From Xestospongia muta (taxonomy: Eukaryota; Porifera; Demospongiae; Haplosclerida; Petrosiidae), in the NCBI GenBank assembly GCA_963693285.1, contig OY848931.1, positions 501,001-565,000 on the forward strand: DNA of 64,000 nucleotides. Reading direction: 5' to 3'. The notes beneath the pieces were generated by a model. The model was not told the origin of the DNA. It saw nothing but the letters and a program-made list of their open reading frames with translations, and searched no databases. Within the stretch, counting starts at the first letter, position 1. Each line of letters begins with the position of its first letter. This document shows, piece by piece, positions 47,205 to 60,385 of this stretch. A program made the translations under genes and the position numbers.

Positions 47205-47480
47205 ACATAATACACCCAGTAAAAGCTGGGGAAAAACTAGACCCAGTAAAAACTGGGCAAAACTTAGGTAACCCAGAGAAAGCTGGGTAAAAAGTAGATG
47301 GGCCACAAAAAAACTAGTCTACATGCTCAAATCTTATCAATTATCTAGACCTATCAAAACTAGGAGCACATGATACCTTGTCGATCATGCACTCCTATCA
47401 AAAACTAAATGACCCAGTCTACAAAAACTAAGTGGTGGCCCAGTCTACAAAAACTAGATGGCCCAGATACCGTCAGGTCA
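47205..47480. repeat. Degenerate CCCAGTAAAAACTGGG motif cluster
   Basis: Several short inverted motifs (CCCAGTAAAAACTGGG, CCCAGAGAAAGCTGGG) alternating with AAAACTAGATGGCCCAG. An (AAC)n tract lies just before it. It may be remains of a mobile element; no coding potential is seen. Confidence 0.5.
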
Positions 47481-48495
47481 AAGCCAAGCTATGGGCCAGA
47501 AATGATTCTCTACCGAAGCGAACACAAAGAGATAACCCAACTAAGCACAAACAAATCCCTTAGATACAGCGATGTATCAACAAATGGATTTGTAACAGAA
47601 CATAGGGAGATGGAAGTCTATATTGTCATGTGCCGTTAACATGCAAGTCTTCACTTTAGTCCATCATATGTCGTCCATCATGCAACTACCCAATACATGA
47701 GACAGTGTACACTACATACATGAACAGACTTACAGATTACCAATAATATCCAACAACATAATGTCCCTCAACAAAGAAAGATAAGAACAATAGTATCCAA
47801 CTTAAGAAAATGCGCGCCAATTCTTGCAGTCGGTCCTCCATAGGTTTTGCAGCTCTTCAATAAGTGAAAGTGGAAGACAACTGAATGCAACTTGCAGTTT
47901 TTATACCACATTTTTCCCGGGTTAATACTGAGCATGCGCAGTGAGAACATAACCTGAATGACTGGACTGAAAAGCTGGACTTACCAGTATTTCGTTTATT
48001 TTTTAGTAACAATAATGCATTGATAAGCACAATGTATGATGTTATCAGAAATCAAACAATTTGATTGGTCGGTAAGATGTGAACCTGCCCAGTTTCAACG
48101 AAATTTAACATAAAATATTGAACAATATTTTTAAAATTATGCAAGACTGTTCGTTAATTTAGATAAAAATAAATCATAGGAAATTTCGATAGAAATTAGC
48201 AATGGTAAGAATTAAGCTAAATAGACACACAAACATTTTGCTTTTCAAATCTAACAATGGAATTGACAATCTATAACGATCATTATATTATATAATATTA
48301 GATCCTCAATTTTGATCATTATAAAATACGTTATACATGTAACAAATAAAATCTACCAACTTTAAGAGCCAGATAATTTCATTTCTAAATAATATAAACT
48401 TAGGAAAAAATTTCTATGAACAATTAGAAAAATTCTGGCACAACCTTCCCACTCCAACATTAGAGACATTTAATCTTTGTGTTTTCTCTACAGAA

Positions 48496-49881
48496 ATGAG
48501 TAACACAGAAAAACCTGTTGCTGTCATTGGAGGTGGATTGGTTGGTTCTTTACAAGCTCTCTTCTTGGCTAATCGAGGATTTCATGTGGAACTATATGAA
48601 TCACGACAAGATATACGAAAGTCTAATCTAGGACAAGGACGCAGTATCAATTTGGCTCTAAGTCATCGAGGGAGGGAGGCTTTGAAAGCAGTAGGGTGTG
48701 AAAAGGAGGTTGTGGACATGTCTATTCCAATGTATGGACGTATGATACATTCTCTCAATGGTGAAATGTCTCCACAACTATACAGTACTAAAGGTGATGC
48801 TATTCTCTCCATTGATCGTCAAAAACTAAATGAGTACATTTTGGACAAAGCAGATGCACATCCAAACATCAAAGTTTATTTTGAACACAAGTTGGTTCGT
48901 GCTAACCTCAAAGATCAGATTCTTACTTTGAACTATGTTGGTAGAGAGAAAGACATTAGTGTATCGTTTACTTTTGGATGTGATGGTGCTTATTCTACAG
49001 TAAGACGTCAATTAATGCGATGGGAAAGACTAAATTATAGTCAAGAATACATTGATCATGGCTACAAAGAACTTACTATGCCACCAACTGAAGAAGGGGA
49101 CTATGCCATGCCTGCTAACTACCTTCACATTTGGCCCAAGCAAGAGTTCATGATGATTGCTCTTCCTAATCTAGACAAGAGTTTCACTATGACTCTTTTC
49201 ATGCCATACAAAGTGTTCAATAGTATAGAGACCGAGGAGGATGTCTTAACATTCTTCATGAAACATTTTCCAGACTCAATAGACAAAATAGGCGCCAACA
49301 GATTAGTAAAAGATTTCTTTAATAATCCGACTGGTTCATTAGTCTCTATTAAATGTTTTCCTCATTATCTTGACTCTCATACTGTCATCCTTGGAGATGC
49401 TGCACATGCAGTTGTGCCTTTTTATGGGCAGGGAATGAATGCCGGAATGGAAGATTGTCTAGTCTTTGATGAATGCTTAGAGCAGGTGGGTGGAGATTTA
49501 CATAAGGGAGCTCAGACATACAGTGCAGCTCACTGGAAAGATTGCCATGCAATAGCTGACTTATCAATGTATAACTATTTAGAGATGAGGTCACACGTCA
49601 CTAGTAGGCTATTCCTGTTTCGAAAAGTAATTGATAATTTTCTTCATTTTTTGTTTCCTCAAATCTTCATTCCCCTCTACCCAATGGTGGCATTCTCTCG
49701 TCTCCCTTATCATAAAGTGAAAGAGAAGCAACAGCAACAACAGGTTATTATTAGACGAGGGATGTTCCTGATTGGGTTAGGAGTAATGGGTGTACTCGGG
49801 TATTCTATTTTTCGTTTCACTAAAGTGAAGCTGCCACCTATTGTGGTGAGCATTGGTTCATATTCTTGGTGTATATTTTGA
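48496..49881 (+). CDS. KMO: Kynurenine 3-monooxygenase
   Basis: FAD enzyme that hydroxylates kynurenine to 3-hydroxykynurenine using NADPH and oxygen, in the tryptophan-NAD pathway at the outer mitochondrial membrane. Single exon, 461 aa, close to the 486 aa of human. The FAD dinucleotide motif is VIGGGLVGS (about 10-18). GQGRSINLALSHRG (about 46-60) and LSIDRQKLNEYI are typical KMO stretches. The second FAD motif is ILGDAAHAVVPFYGQGMNAG (about 298-317). A C-terminal hydrophobic segment (MFLIGLGVMGVLGYSIF, about 424-441) fits the membrane anchor. All catalytic elements are intact. The first Met follows a T-rich tract ending CTACAG, so an upstream non-coding exon is possible. Confidence 0.95.
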   Translation: MSNTEKPVAVIGGGLVGSLQALFLANRGFHVELYESRQDIRKSNLGQGRSINLALSHRGREALKAVGCEKEVVDMSIPMYGRMIHSLNGEMSPQLYSTKGDAILSIDRQKLNEYILDKADAHPNIKVYFEHKLVRANLKDQILTLNYVGREKDISVSFTFGCDGAYSTVRRQLMRWERLNYSQEYIDHGYKELTMPPTEEGDYAMPANYLHIWPKQEFMMIALPNLDKSFTMTLFMPYKVFNSIETEEDVLTFFMKHFPDSIDKIGANRLVKDFFNNPTGSLVSIKCFPHYLDSHTVILGDAAHAVVPFYGQGMNAGMEDCLVFDECLEQVGGDLHKGAQTYSAAHWKDCHAIADLSMYNYLEMRSHVTSRLFLFRKVIDNFLHFLFPQIFIPLYPMVAFSRLPYHKVKEKQQQQQVIIRRGMFLIGLGVMGVLGYSIFRFTKVKLPPIVVSIGSYSWCIF

Positions 49882-50006
49882 ACAAGAAGTTATTGTTCTA
49901 TTACCATCAAGAAAGAAATTTAAAAATTAACTTTATTGTATTAAAAAAGGTGTGTATCATATCTTAGCCAACTCAGCACAAAATCCTTTGTGGGTGTGGT
50001 GGTAAA

Positions 50007-50991
50007 ATGGAGTTGAAACTAAGTCACGTTTTGGAACAAGTAAGTCATCGATTTACTCCGGAACATTACAAACAAGACGCAAGTATCAGATCAGAAAAGG
50101 GTAAGATAGAATATCAACGTGTCAGTACTGCTATCTCTAATTTGGTCACAGCTGATGTTGATAAGTTCTGGGTAGTGACATTTGATCATTTCTTTATATC
50201 GTGTTCCAGTGAGAGAAGAGATGACCTTTTGTTTTATGTAAAATATGATACTAAAAATGTGAGACATACATACATACACATTGTCATGCTCTTTTTGATA
50301 CAACAGAAGAAAGATGAAGTTTATGTTTTGCGTAAAGATTCAAAATCACTCCCGGAGTTAGTCAGACACACCCAGTCTTATTCTAGTTCATTTATGATTA
50401 ATTTAGGGGCTCAGATCCATACATCCTTTGGGATGAGACTTTATACTTGAATCTACTATTACATGAGGTACACTTTACCAATGGAAGTAATTAAAAAGTT
50501 TTTCCTACTTTTTCCCGCTTAGTTTGAGTACCATTTAACATGTTGTGTTTTATTTGATGATCATAATTCGTTACCTTTTTCCAGTAGAATTAAGACAAAG
50601 ATTGCCATGGTAACTAAACTTGCCAACTTGTAATTCAATACTTTCATTAATTTTCTTTTTGCTAGCAAATCTATCCATCTCATACAGAGCGAAGGTATAT
50701 AGTAATATTTATTATTACAGTTGTTATATTTACTAATAAAGATGTTATTTTATTTGGATAGAATGGACAAGAAAGGAAAAAGTTTGGACATGGGTTATCC
50801 GAATTTGATGTTTTGTGTCGACAACTTTGAAGATGTGAGGTGGACATGTTGACTATCTGTAATAATACAATGTTATTTTTTCTAAATAGGTTTTCAATAA
50901 TATTACTTTAGCTAATGGTGGAGAGAAAGTTGCAGTACAAATCTCAGCAACCATTCCTGTGAGTTGTGTTTATGCAAATTACTTCAGAGTA

Positions 50992-51039
<48 letters not shown>

Positions 51040-52034
51040 CTATGTCATTAAGAAGATTAATTTTTATTGGTGGTTTGGATTTCATAGTTTTAAAGAGAGC
51101 TTGCATGGAGAAACAAAAAGAGAAAGAATCAGATACTGTGAGACATACCATTTTCTCTCCATGTGAACACTTTCTTTTTGTAGTCTTACTTTCAATCAAT
51201 ATTCCGTTTCACTAAGAGAAGGAGCAATTCTGACTTCCAAGACAAATACCACTTCATTTCAATGCAGGGTCCTAACAATAAAGGTCATGCAGAGATGGCT
51301 GTATATGTTTCAGACCCTTGTTGCAATGATCTCGAAGGGAGTGTTGTGGAAAACATCTCAGAAGGTTCTGTAACAAATTTAGATGATGAAAAACACACTA
51401 GTGATATAATTCTTAATGCTAAATTTGAACTGAATTCCAAAAAATTATCAAATGATTCCTGCCAATCAAAACTTGTTGAGCAAGTTTTAGATACAAGTCA
51501 AACTACTATTGAAGGACACACACTTACACCATCTTCTCAAGGACCCAGTTCTTTAATAAAACCCACTTCGTATCACTTAACTAGTCCTGCCCATTCTGTT
51601 AAGACAGAATCAACTTATTTAACTGATCTACTTTCTCCAATGTCTCCAGACACTTCTTCTATTGAGACAACAGAACAAGAAGCAGCATCTATGAAAAAGG
51701 AGACAGATGGTGTTGATAGTGAGACTCTTAAGTCCAAGACTAAAAGTAAGTAAGTATTCCAAAATATCAATCATTATTATTAATTATTATAGATTCCAAA
51801 AAATTGAAACAACAAAAGAAAAAGTGAGAAATATTCTTAATTGATATCATTTACAGTATGTCTTGATTTCCTTTATGTCAGAAAAAATGAAGAAGACAGT
51901 ATTGTCCATGCATATTTGACTTACGTCCAGTTACCATGGTATACTATCGCTGAAGGTAATCACTTATAATTATTAATTTTATTAATGTTTTTTTTTCATT
52001 TCAGATATTTTAAGAAATTGCCAAGACCCTGTTT

Positions 52035-52039
<5 letters not shown>
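50007..52039 (+). CDS. KIAA0930: KIAA0930 homolog
   Basis: Conserved animal protein of unknown biochemical role. Assembled exons read MELKLSHVLEQ..., KFWVVTFDHFFISC, RRDDLLFYVKY; then EVYVLRKDSKSLPE joined through a GA|GTTAGT donor to GSDPYILWDETLYLNLLLHE; FEYHLTCCVLFDDH; GYPNLMFCVDNFEDVFNNIT; KYHFISMQGPNNKGHAEMAV. A Ser/Thr-rich disordered region follows, and the end reads HAYLTYVQLPWYTIAEDILR. Every block aligns in order with human KIAA0930. The stop codon (52037-52039) is the first unit of a (TAA)n tract. One intron contains a (CT)n run. Confidence 0.85.
50995..51037. repeat. (TC)n microsatellite in a KIAA0930 intron
   Basis: About twenty TC units just upstream of a 3' splice site, where they may act as the pyrimidine tract. 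Confidence 0.9.
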
Positions 52040-52073
<34 letters not shown>

Positions 52074-52094
52074 TATTATTATTATTATTATTAT
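52034..52094. repeat. (TAA)n(TTA)n self-complementary repeat
   Basis: About twelve TAA units run directly into about eight ATT units, forming a near-perfect hairpin right at the KIAA0930 stop codon and start of the 3' UTR. Confidence 0.92.
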
Positions 52095-54660
52095 GTGTAA
52101 ATTGTAATTATATTAACTCTAAAATGTTCTATTTTTTATTGTATTACATAATACTTCATACAACCTATGTATGCAACAATTAACAAAACGGATGTATACC
52201 AGGTGCTGTTCTGTGGTTAGAGACCAAATAATTTGTCTAACATGTTGGTGGCTAAGATGTTTGTCATTAACATACCTGTACATACCAGTATAACAGGTAA
52301 TTGTTGTATTAAGAACATATTATTAAACAGTGTTAAATTCTTAGAAATGTTGGAAGTTTTGACAAGCAATACATCGGATGTTCTCTTGTAAACATTTACC
52401 TTGTTAATGTCTCCTGTATGTACAGATCATACAATTAATGAGACATTAAAGACTACTACTAAACACATAATTTAGTATGTAAAATCTAAACAAACTACAA
52501 TCAACCGTCCATTCCAACCATTCATCAATCCATTCCAACCATTATCAATCCATTCCAACCATTCATCAATCCATCATCTGTCTATTCATTAATCCATTAA
52601 GCTAATATGCCATCCACTATTCTAAGAGACTAAATAAATAGAATAAGAGATCTATTCATCTATTCTTCTCTCCATTAAGTCAGTAGGTTCATAATTTTGC
52701 TGAAATTGATATTTTGTACAGAGTCTCTATTAATACACTAAGTAATGTCTTAAACAACCCCCACCTACTACAAAATGTGACTAATGCCTGTGTATGGTAT
52801 TAGATACAGACCTCACACAGAGATATTAAGTGTCTACAACTATCTGTTAGTCCAACTATCAATACCTGTAACATACTATTAAATACACTGTGAAATGGCA
52901 AAGTTTTGATAATCATGTCACTGACTCACATATTGAATTCCACTTTACAAACATTACGCAGCTCAATGAATATAAGTATATATTAGGTTAAATCATTAGA
53001 AGTGTGCTTGATTTCAAAGGCATTGTATAGTATCACAGAGTTGCAATAGATTACATATTACAGTTGGAACTACTACAATTTCATAGCAAAGTGTAATATA
53101 GCTGGCGCCACCAGACAAACAAATTATAATCTAATGTTACTGCTCCACCTAATGATTGTCAGCATTGTTCAGATCATAGTTCCAGGGCATCTATGGACAA
53201 CTACCATACAAAGAGTTATTATCATTATTGTACAGATTAACTGTGTTAATATAATATTATAATATGTACAATATAGTATATAATAACACTAATTGGTCAT
53301 GTCATTAGATAAACAGTCATAAATAACATTAGAGAACATTACAAGTGTTTACAAATGTAAAGTATAATTCCAAATGTCTGCTGGACCTGATTCCTTTTAA
53401 TGGTAGCTTGCCAAATACACAAACATTTTGACCAAAAATAGCATATAATATATATATATATATATATATATTTGTGGATTTTAATAATAGGCAAAATTTA
53501 TTTATAGTTTTAGCACCATTGAAGAAGTGAACTATATAATTATGATGCTAGGCAACACCATGGCTTAGCAATCAGACTCATCAGGTCATATTATGTCAAC
53601 AAAACCTTAGAAATTTGTAACTCTAATTGACAAAAAGCAAGTATGTCATGTTACTAAAGAGAACGAATGCAAACAGAAGCATGTCATTACTAACTAACAA
53701 TTGATAAACAGTGTTACTTTTGCTTCGCCTATATCACGTACATTATACTAATGAGTAGGTGTGTGAACAAATAATACATGTATACTTTACAATAACTAAT
53801 GTACAATGTATCTGTAACAAGTAAATCTATAAATTCAGTATCATGTCAAATCACTAGGGCGTGGTTCAAGAGCACCTGGCATTTAATATTTTTAATCACA
53901 GACATAACTTAATAGGTCATTGAATAGTTATTGGCTTTTGAAACAAGAATAAACTTGTCTGGTAGCCTTGACCACATGCAACTGTCCTCAATTGAGGGCA
54001 GCTTCAATAAATAGATTATTTTTGTGGTGAAGCCAGGAAGCTTGCAAGACCACAATAACCATACTTTCTTGTCTGTTTGTATAAATAATAACTATAGTCA
54101 TGCTGTGATATTTAAATTTCCTCTCATGCTTAATCATTGTCCCACCTCTTCCTTGTCAGCTGTTAAAATTACAATTCCAGTATAAATAATTAATTCGGTT
54201 GTCAAAGGCTTGGTATTACATAACTACACCTTTATACTTGCTGTACTGACGTGTATAAGTTTGTAGGTCCTTATTGCCATCAATTGAACGGCTTTGTGGT
54301 CAAAGGCTCGACTTTTATATGGTTAATATTGACGAGTGTGTACGGCGCCAGATAGTCGCCATTCATATAAGTAGAGACTTTAATCAAGTCGATGAATACG
54401 ATTAATTACTCGTGCTTATCGCTACAGTGTTTGTGAGATATACTATTGCTAATTAGGAAAACTTCTTATTTCAATTTTTATTTACCGAGATAGCAACACA
54501 AAATACTCGTCTACAAAAAAGCACATACCATTCTCCTTTTGTTTCCAGTGAATGGCCCATCCTGCAGTACGGAGGACTTAAAAAGGGGCTGTGTTGACTA
54601 CGAGTATTCTTTATATTGGAACACCGGAGCGGTGATATTAGTGAAGACAGTCAGTCAGAT
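52095..54660. other. Intergenic stretch; TNFR promoter at the right end
   Basis: No convincing gene on either strand. Short CATTCCAACCATTCATCAAT-like repeats lie at about 52507-52590 and a (TA)n run at about 53445-53470. Bases after about 54340 are probably promoter and 5' UTR of the TNFR-like gene. Confidence 0.5.
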
Positions 54661-55641
54661 ATGAGAGTATTTCTAAACAGATTTAGCAGTATGAACAGTC
54701 TATCCAGATCGACAAGAATGTCGTCATTGTTAGCTACGGTGAGTTTTTTCCTTATATCTGCAGACGTTTTAGCTGCACCTCAACTAACCAAGCTGTGTAA
54801 TTCGACAGATGAATACTTCAATTCGTCCTCCAATTCATGCAGTACTTGTACCAACTGCACAACTCTAGGATTAGGAACTTATTCTCCTTGCTCTGTTAGC
54901 AATGATACTATATGTTCTTGTTTATCCAATCAGTACTTTGATCCTGTCACCAAATTATGTCAGAATTGTACCAATTGTATTAATATTAAACAGAAAACAA
55001 TATCTCAATGCACAGCAACTACCGATGCTGTCTGTGAGCCTTGTCAGCAGCATCATTTCTTCAGTGAGTATCATAAAAGATGTACACTCAATTGCAACTC
55101 CTGTCCTAATGGTTGTGAAAATGGTATAGAGAAATGTAAATGTTCAAGTTGTCAGACAGGACTACTATGTCAAGATATCTTGCCTAGGTGTTTAACTTCA
55201 GGAACAACTCCTCCTACCATTGGGACTACGAGAACAATACCAACTGACTCAGACTCTTTTTCTTCTGTGAGCAGTGCTCTAATTGCTGTTGGGGCTGTTT
55301 TAGGTATCATTATATTCTCAGCATGTTTTGTAGTCCTTGGAGTTGCAACCTCTTGTCGGAAAAGTAGTGTACAAACGGACACAACTAGTGATAGCAGTAA
55401 TAACAGTGCAGATATGAATGGTAGAACATCTGCATCGCTAGCATCTCTTTATGCTAATGGGCAGTCACCTATAGCATATGGATATCGTACATCCTTAGAC
55501 ATTTTAAAATACTCTAATGGCAGTTTAAATGGTAGTTGGGACACCTTGAAAGGGAGTCCAAAGTCTGGACGTTCCCATTCAGCACCTCTTTCATCCGTAC
55601 GTCATAATAGATATCGTGATGATGTATGGACACCTGTATAG
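54661..55641 (+). CDS. TNF-receptor-superfamily-like membrane receptor
   Basis: Single exon, 326 aa from Met at 54661; in-frame Met at 54688 and 54718 are alternatives, the last giving a classic signal peptide (SSLLATVSFFLISADVLA). The ectodomain has TNFR-type Cys-rich repeats: CSTCTNCTTL...YSPC...DTIC, then CQNCTNCINIKQKTISQC...DAVCEPC, then CNSCPNGCENG. A Thr-rich stalk follows, then a TM helix (ALIAVGAVLGIIIFSACFVV) and a cytoplasmic tail of about 90 residues rich in Ser/Asn. The tail has no death domain. It might recruit TRAF-type adaptors such as those encoded in this window; that is inference. The ligand is unknown. Confidence 0.85.
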   Translation: MRVFLNRFSSMNSLSRSTRMSSLLATVSFFLISADVLAAPQLTKLCNSTDEYFNSSSNSCSTCTNCTTLGLGTYSPCSVSNDTICSCLSNQYFDPVTKLCQNCTNCINIKQKTISQCTATTDAVCEPCQQHHFFSEYHKRCTLNCNSCPNGCENGIEKCKCSSCQTGLLCQDILPRCLTSGTTPPTIGTTRTIPTDSDSFSSVSSALIAVGAVLGIIIFSACFVVLGVATSCRKSSVQTDTTSDSSNNSADMNGRTSASLASLYANGQSPIAYGYRTSLDILKYSNGSLNGSWDTLKGSPKSGRSHSAPLSSVRHNRYRDDVWTPV

Positions 55642-57148
55642 CATCACTGTATATCAATAATGGTCTCATCAATCAACTGTATTATATATGTATTATTGAA
55701 ATCATTAAGATGATTTTTGAATGTTACTTTCATCCCACTCTTTCATTTTGTATTTCCGAAATATCGACCAACCCTCTCTTCATTAAATCATTGTCATCTC
55801 TTTCTTCATTTCTTCCTCTTTTTTTCCTCCCTCCCTCCCTCCCTCCCATCCAAAGTTGATATCAAAAATATTTTATCATTATTTGTATAATATATATTAT
55901 TATCTCACTCTCTTTGCTGTTGCTATTAAAAGATTCTATCGTTAATGACACATCACTATTATTCCAATTAAACAAACTAACCAATCATCTACATTCCTAC
56001 TATGGTTGGCTACATTGAAATTAATGATACTGACAAAGTACAGACAGTGTCAGGAAGTAGTGTTACACACAAACACAGGTGCAGTCAGGGGATGAGGGTG
56101 TTGACCTATTATCACTAATATTATGAAATGAAGTCATCCTTGTTGTAATACATATTGAATACAACAATTTCCTTTCAAAGTCTAAATTGACTTCACATCC
56201 TTTAACAAAAGAAAACAATTCTTGTGTCATTGTAAACCCAAATTCTTTGTAACAAATGACATAAATATCTATGTCTATGTCATCTGTACCAATCCAGACA
56301 CACACACTGTTCACACATCAGAATAATTTAAATATATCTACCTTTCGACACAATTTAAAATTTGTTATCTCCTTGTGATTGTTATAAAATATTTCCAGTC
56401 AAAATAGTGAACTTCTTCCTCTACCACAAACAATTACAAGAATACATTAATATTATAGCCTAGTACTGTAATAGTGATGTCACTATGAACTTCTAATATT
56501 AATAATATTGCAGAATATTTTGTATTGGGTGTCATTCATGAGAAAGTTGGAAATTTGCCAAAGCTTATATTGTTAATAACAAAAGTATAATAATTTAAAA
56601 TTTCTATCAATGTTAAAAATAAAATAACAGCTGTAATACCAATGTCACTTTAAAAGGACATAGTCTCTGTTATTGTTATTATATCTTGTTGATCGTAATG
56701 CACACAGAGTAAACAAATTAGTTTACCAGGTGTGTGTGTGCACGTGTGTGTATATGTACTTATATGTGGTAAGAAGGGACGGGAAGACAAAGAGGGAGAG
56801 AGGAGGAGTTGCAGGCTAGCCATAAGCAGAGATCTGAAAAGGAATCTCAGCAAATAACTGACCTACTAGTGGATATACCGTGAACAGGTGGCCCGTTTAA
56901 TGAGAGGGAAAACCCCTACTGCCACCTATATTTTAAGTATCATCTTTTGTGTTGGTTTAAATACTCCATCAAACCTGAAAAGTGGGAGGGAATAAAGGTT
57001 AAAAGGTCAATCACAGAAGTGTTATCATACACAAGGTTGTGAGAGGAGTGCTATTGAGAAGGTCAAAGTAGTAATAGAAAAAGGCAACAAGATCTACAAT
57101 TAAACAGTGAACCAATAATCTTAAGGTTATCCTGTTCCCAGCACACTA

Positions 57149-57185
<37 letters not shown>

Positions 57186-60100
57186 ATGTATATTATATAC
57201 ATAGCAGCTGCTATGACATTACACATTACAAAGGAGACATGTGGTCTTTACATGTGTCTGTGGTAAGTGATATGATCCTTTTAAATTTGTCAGCTCCTCC
57301 TGCAATAAATATATTTTAATAAGAACAACCAGCCCAGGTGCAGATCACAAGAGCCAAGATTTACTATGGTACCAATTCTCTTAAAATCATTATTTGCACA
57401 AAATCTTATTAGATCTACTAGTTATTTTAATTAAATTATGATATTTAAGAAGCCACGTATAGTTTACTCTGCAGCATCATGTTAGTTCTTCCTGGTTATT
57501 CAAGTGCTAATTACTGGTTGGAAACATACAACATTCCAGACATATAATTAAATTGATATTACAAGTAAATATATAGTCTATACAAAGTGTGTGTTGTGAC
57601 TCCAGACCTTAATGGGGTCAACCAAACAATGTACAAATAGGAAGCTCCATTCAATGATGTTTATAGTGAGTTATGTCTTTGGGGGGCATTGCACATAAAT
57701 TGTTTTTTTAATCTATATTATAAAGTACATAGTATCATTACAGTGAGTACTCCCTAGCTACTCCAATATAATCAAAGTACCAACCACAAAACTAGTGTTG
57801 TATACACTACTGAATCTAAAGTTCAATACTGTGAAATTGATATAGTGAAAACTCTTCTTCACTATACATACATTAGAACATAATGATAACAAATACAATA
57901 CTTAGAACAGCAGCATTGGCTGGTAACAAGACTATTAAGTACTATCACTTGCTATTATATATTTCTGGTGAAGAATACACCAAATGAAACATTATAGGTT
58001 GTCTAGACAAACTCAAAAGAGATTGATGTCCATGAAAGGTGAAGACAAGACTATTACAATTCAAATAGCATTACACAGTGAGAGAGAGACAAGCACACAC
58101 ACAGAGGTTAGATATTTACTAAATTGAATAACAGCTAGCTCTCCTAATTGAGGTGGTGAACTTTTCTTATCTCTTTAGAGTGTGAACATATAACTTATTG
58201 GTTGTTTTACAAAGACAGACTTGTCAATAATCTATCTCACTTAGTGTGTGCATATGTATGTGTGTTCCTATTAATGGTCAGGTTGAAAAAAATCTATTTT
58301 TAGTTGGCAGCTGTGTTATGTTATTATACACATAGTACTGTCACGTTTCAATGCTCTACTTACAAATTTTACATAACTAGTTGTACATTGTTGTTTACAT
58401 GTAAATTTCTATCATGTAAATTTGATTGACTATCTCTTGATATTGAAATTCTATTTGAAAATGTTAACAATAAACAAAATTAGAATACTAAAATAAAAAT
58501 GGGTCACAATAAAGAGAGACAATTATTAGATGACTAACACTTTTTACAACAACAAGCTAACTTAAACACTACAAGAGTAAAAATATCCTTAAAAGAAGTA
58601 AATGCTAATATTGTTGTACACACATCAACAATTGGTTATTAGAATAATGAACAACAAATAGTGACAATGTAACACCATATGTATTAACCAGCTATAGTTG
58701 TAATATATTAGATTTATAACAGAGACTGGTTGTCTGATGGTTAGTTACTTTTGCTTCCATTCTAATAATGAATATTGTACCATACAAGTTTGTTTATGAG
58801 ATGTTTTTAATTGTTTGTTTATATTATTACAGATATTAACACATGGAGGAGTCAACCATTGGTATATGATGATGATAGTATGCACTGATGATCTACTATT
58901 TTTATTACCTACGTAAAAACTTCAAGATATGATCAATATTTTAGCTTAATAGCCATATTAGGTGTGGATAACAAAAACAATTTAGACTGTGAGCTTGACC
59001 ATACCACTAATATTTGTTATACTTATAACTAATTGTTAAACAATACTAAATGTATCTTAACAATGACAGTTAGTTTATAGTATTGTGTTGTATATACTAT
59101 TTGTCATAAGACGGGGATAATGTTACAAAATACTATGCATAGTCACGTAGGAGGTAATCACTCACACACTCATTTGACAAGAGAAGGCTTCCAATTTTTA
59201 TTTTATTTTAAATAGCGTGTGTAATTGTTACAATACTACTATATCATCACCATGGAAACCCATTATAGTATAACAAGAGTTGTGATCAAAAAATCAAGTG
59301 TACAATTTAAATAAAAAGAAAACGAGAACAGATATTGACCACAATGACCCAGTCATTGGAAAGTACTTACCACAGTGACCAGCTAACAGAAAATACTTAC
59401 CACATTAGGTATCAACCACGAAACAATGGCTTAGTGGTTAGAGCTAACTATAAACTAATAAACAGAGTAGAGTAAAAATCAAAATGCTGCAACCCTTGCC
59501 AATGCAGAGGCAGCAAGGCTTATTAACCATGTAGGCAAATTGTTATTACCCCACCTAGTTCAGTTGCTAGAGAGATAAGTGGACAAATAGAAAATGTAAG
59601 GCTTTAAATAAACAAACAAAGTATAAAAAAGCTGGGCTGGGCCACTATAAGAAGAGACAGTTGACTAAACAAACAAAGAAAACAATTGATTAAACAAACA
59701 AAGAAGACAGTTTACAATTATATTAGTTTGCTGAAAATTAAAAAGAAACATCAACACAAGAAAGAAACAAGACAATTCTGGAAAATATTTTAAAATGTTC
59801 TTAGGATGGTTAGAGCAGTAAACAAAGTAGCGACTTTAAATTGAAACACAAAACAAACAAGCAATTATAACACAATATGGAATGTTTCAATCCACTCTCT
59901 TCTCATGTCAAATACATCCTTACTTAAACCAGCACCTAACATTACCAGAATGGGTATAGTCTGTGCTATACAATGGTCCTCTACTCTGTGCAACATGGAG
60001 TCACAAACAAGTGATGTGTAGCTTCAATTATTAAATGATACAAAGAAGTGACAGACAACAATCTAGTCAAATTATTATATTAAATTGATAGGTGTAACAA

Positions 60101-60385
60101 CCCAAACCTTAGTAACTACAGCAACCATAGCAACCATAGTAACCATAGCAATCATACTAACATTGCTAAGTCATCAACTGACACTAAAATTATAATTTTA
60201 AACAAGGTGTACTTTTATGATATTGTTGTTGTTGTAGTGAATTGATTCAATTGTGAATGTTATGTTAAATAACCCACACTGTTAGTTTTGTACATACATC
60301 AATCCGTCAGTATGTTTTCTATTCCTGCTATGAGACTTCATCACTTCTCCATATATACTTATTTATAAGTACAACTACAATTATA
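55642..60385. other. Nearly 5 kb without a clear gene
   Basis: AT-rich with simple repeats: (CCCT)n at about 55826-55850, (GT)n at about 56731-56750 and (AC)n at about 57150-57183. One minus-strand frame (56063-56314) is listed separately. Part may be 3' UTR of the TNFR-like gene on the left. No RNA gene was recognised. Confidence 0.5.
56063..56314 (-). CDS. Unassigned coding-like frame
   Basis: Open frame of 83 codons with protein-like usage (YVICYKEFGFTMTQELF, CEVNLDFERKLLYSIC) preceded by a plausible acceptor (GTGTGAACAG). No upstream exon, start or family could be fixed. It may be the last exon of a short gene or a pseudogene remnant. Confidence 0.25.
   Translation of the reverse strand: MNSVCVWIGTDDIDIDIYVICYKEFGFTMTQELFSFVKGCEVNLDFERKLLYSICITTRMTSFHNISDNRSTPSSPDCTCVCV

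Noticed and set aside
54616..54660. TNFR start at 54616
   Set aside because: The codon there is TTG, not ATG; the first in-frame ATG is at 54661.
59428..59445. tRNA A-box-like TGGCTTAGTGGTTAGAGC
   Set aside because: No B-box (GGTTCGAxxCC) or cloverleaf follows; at most a remnant of a tRNA-derived SINE.
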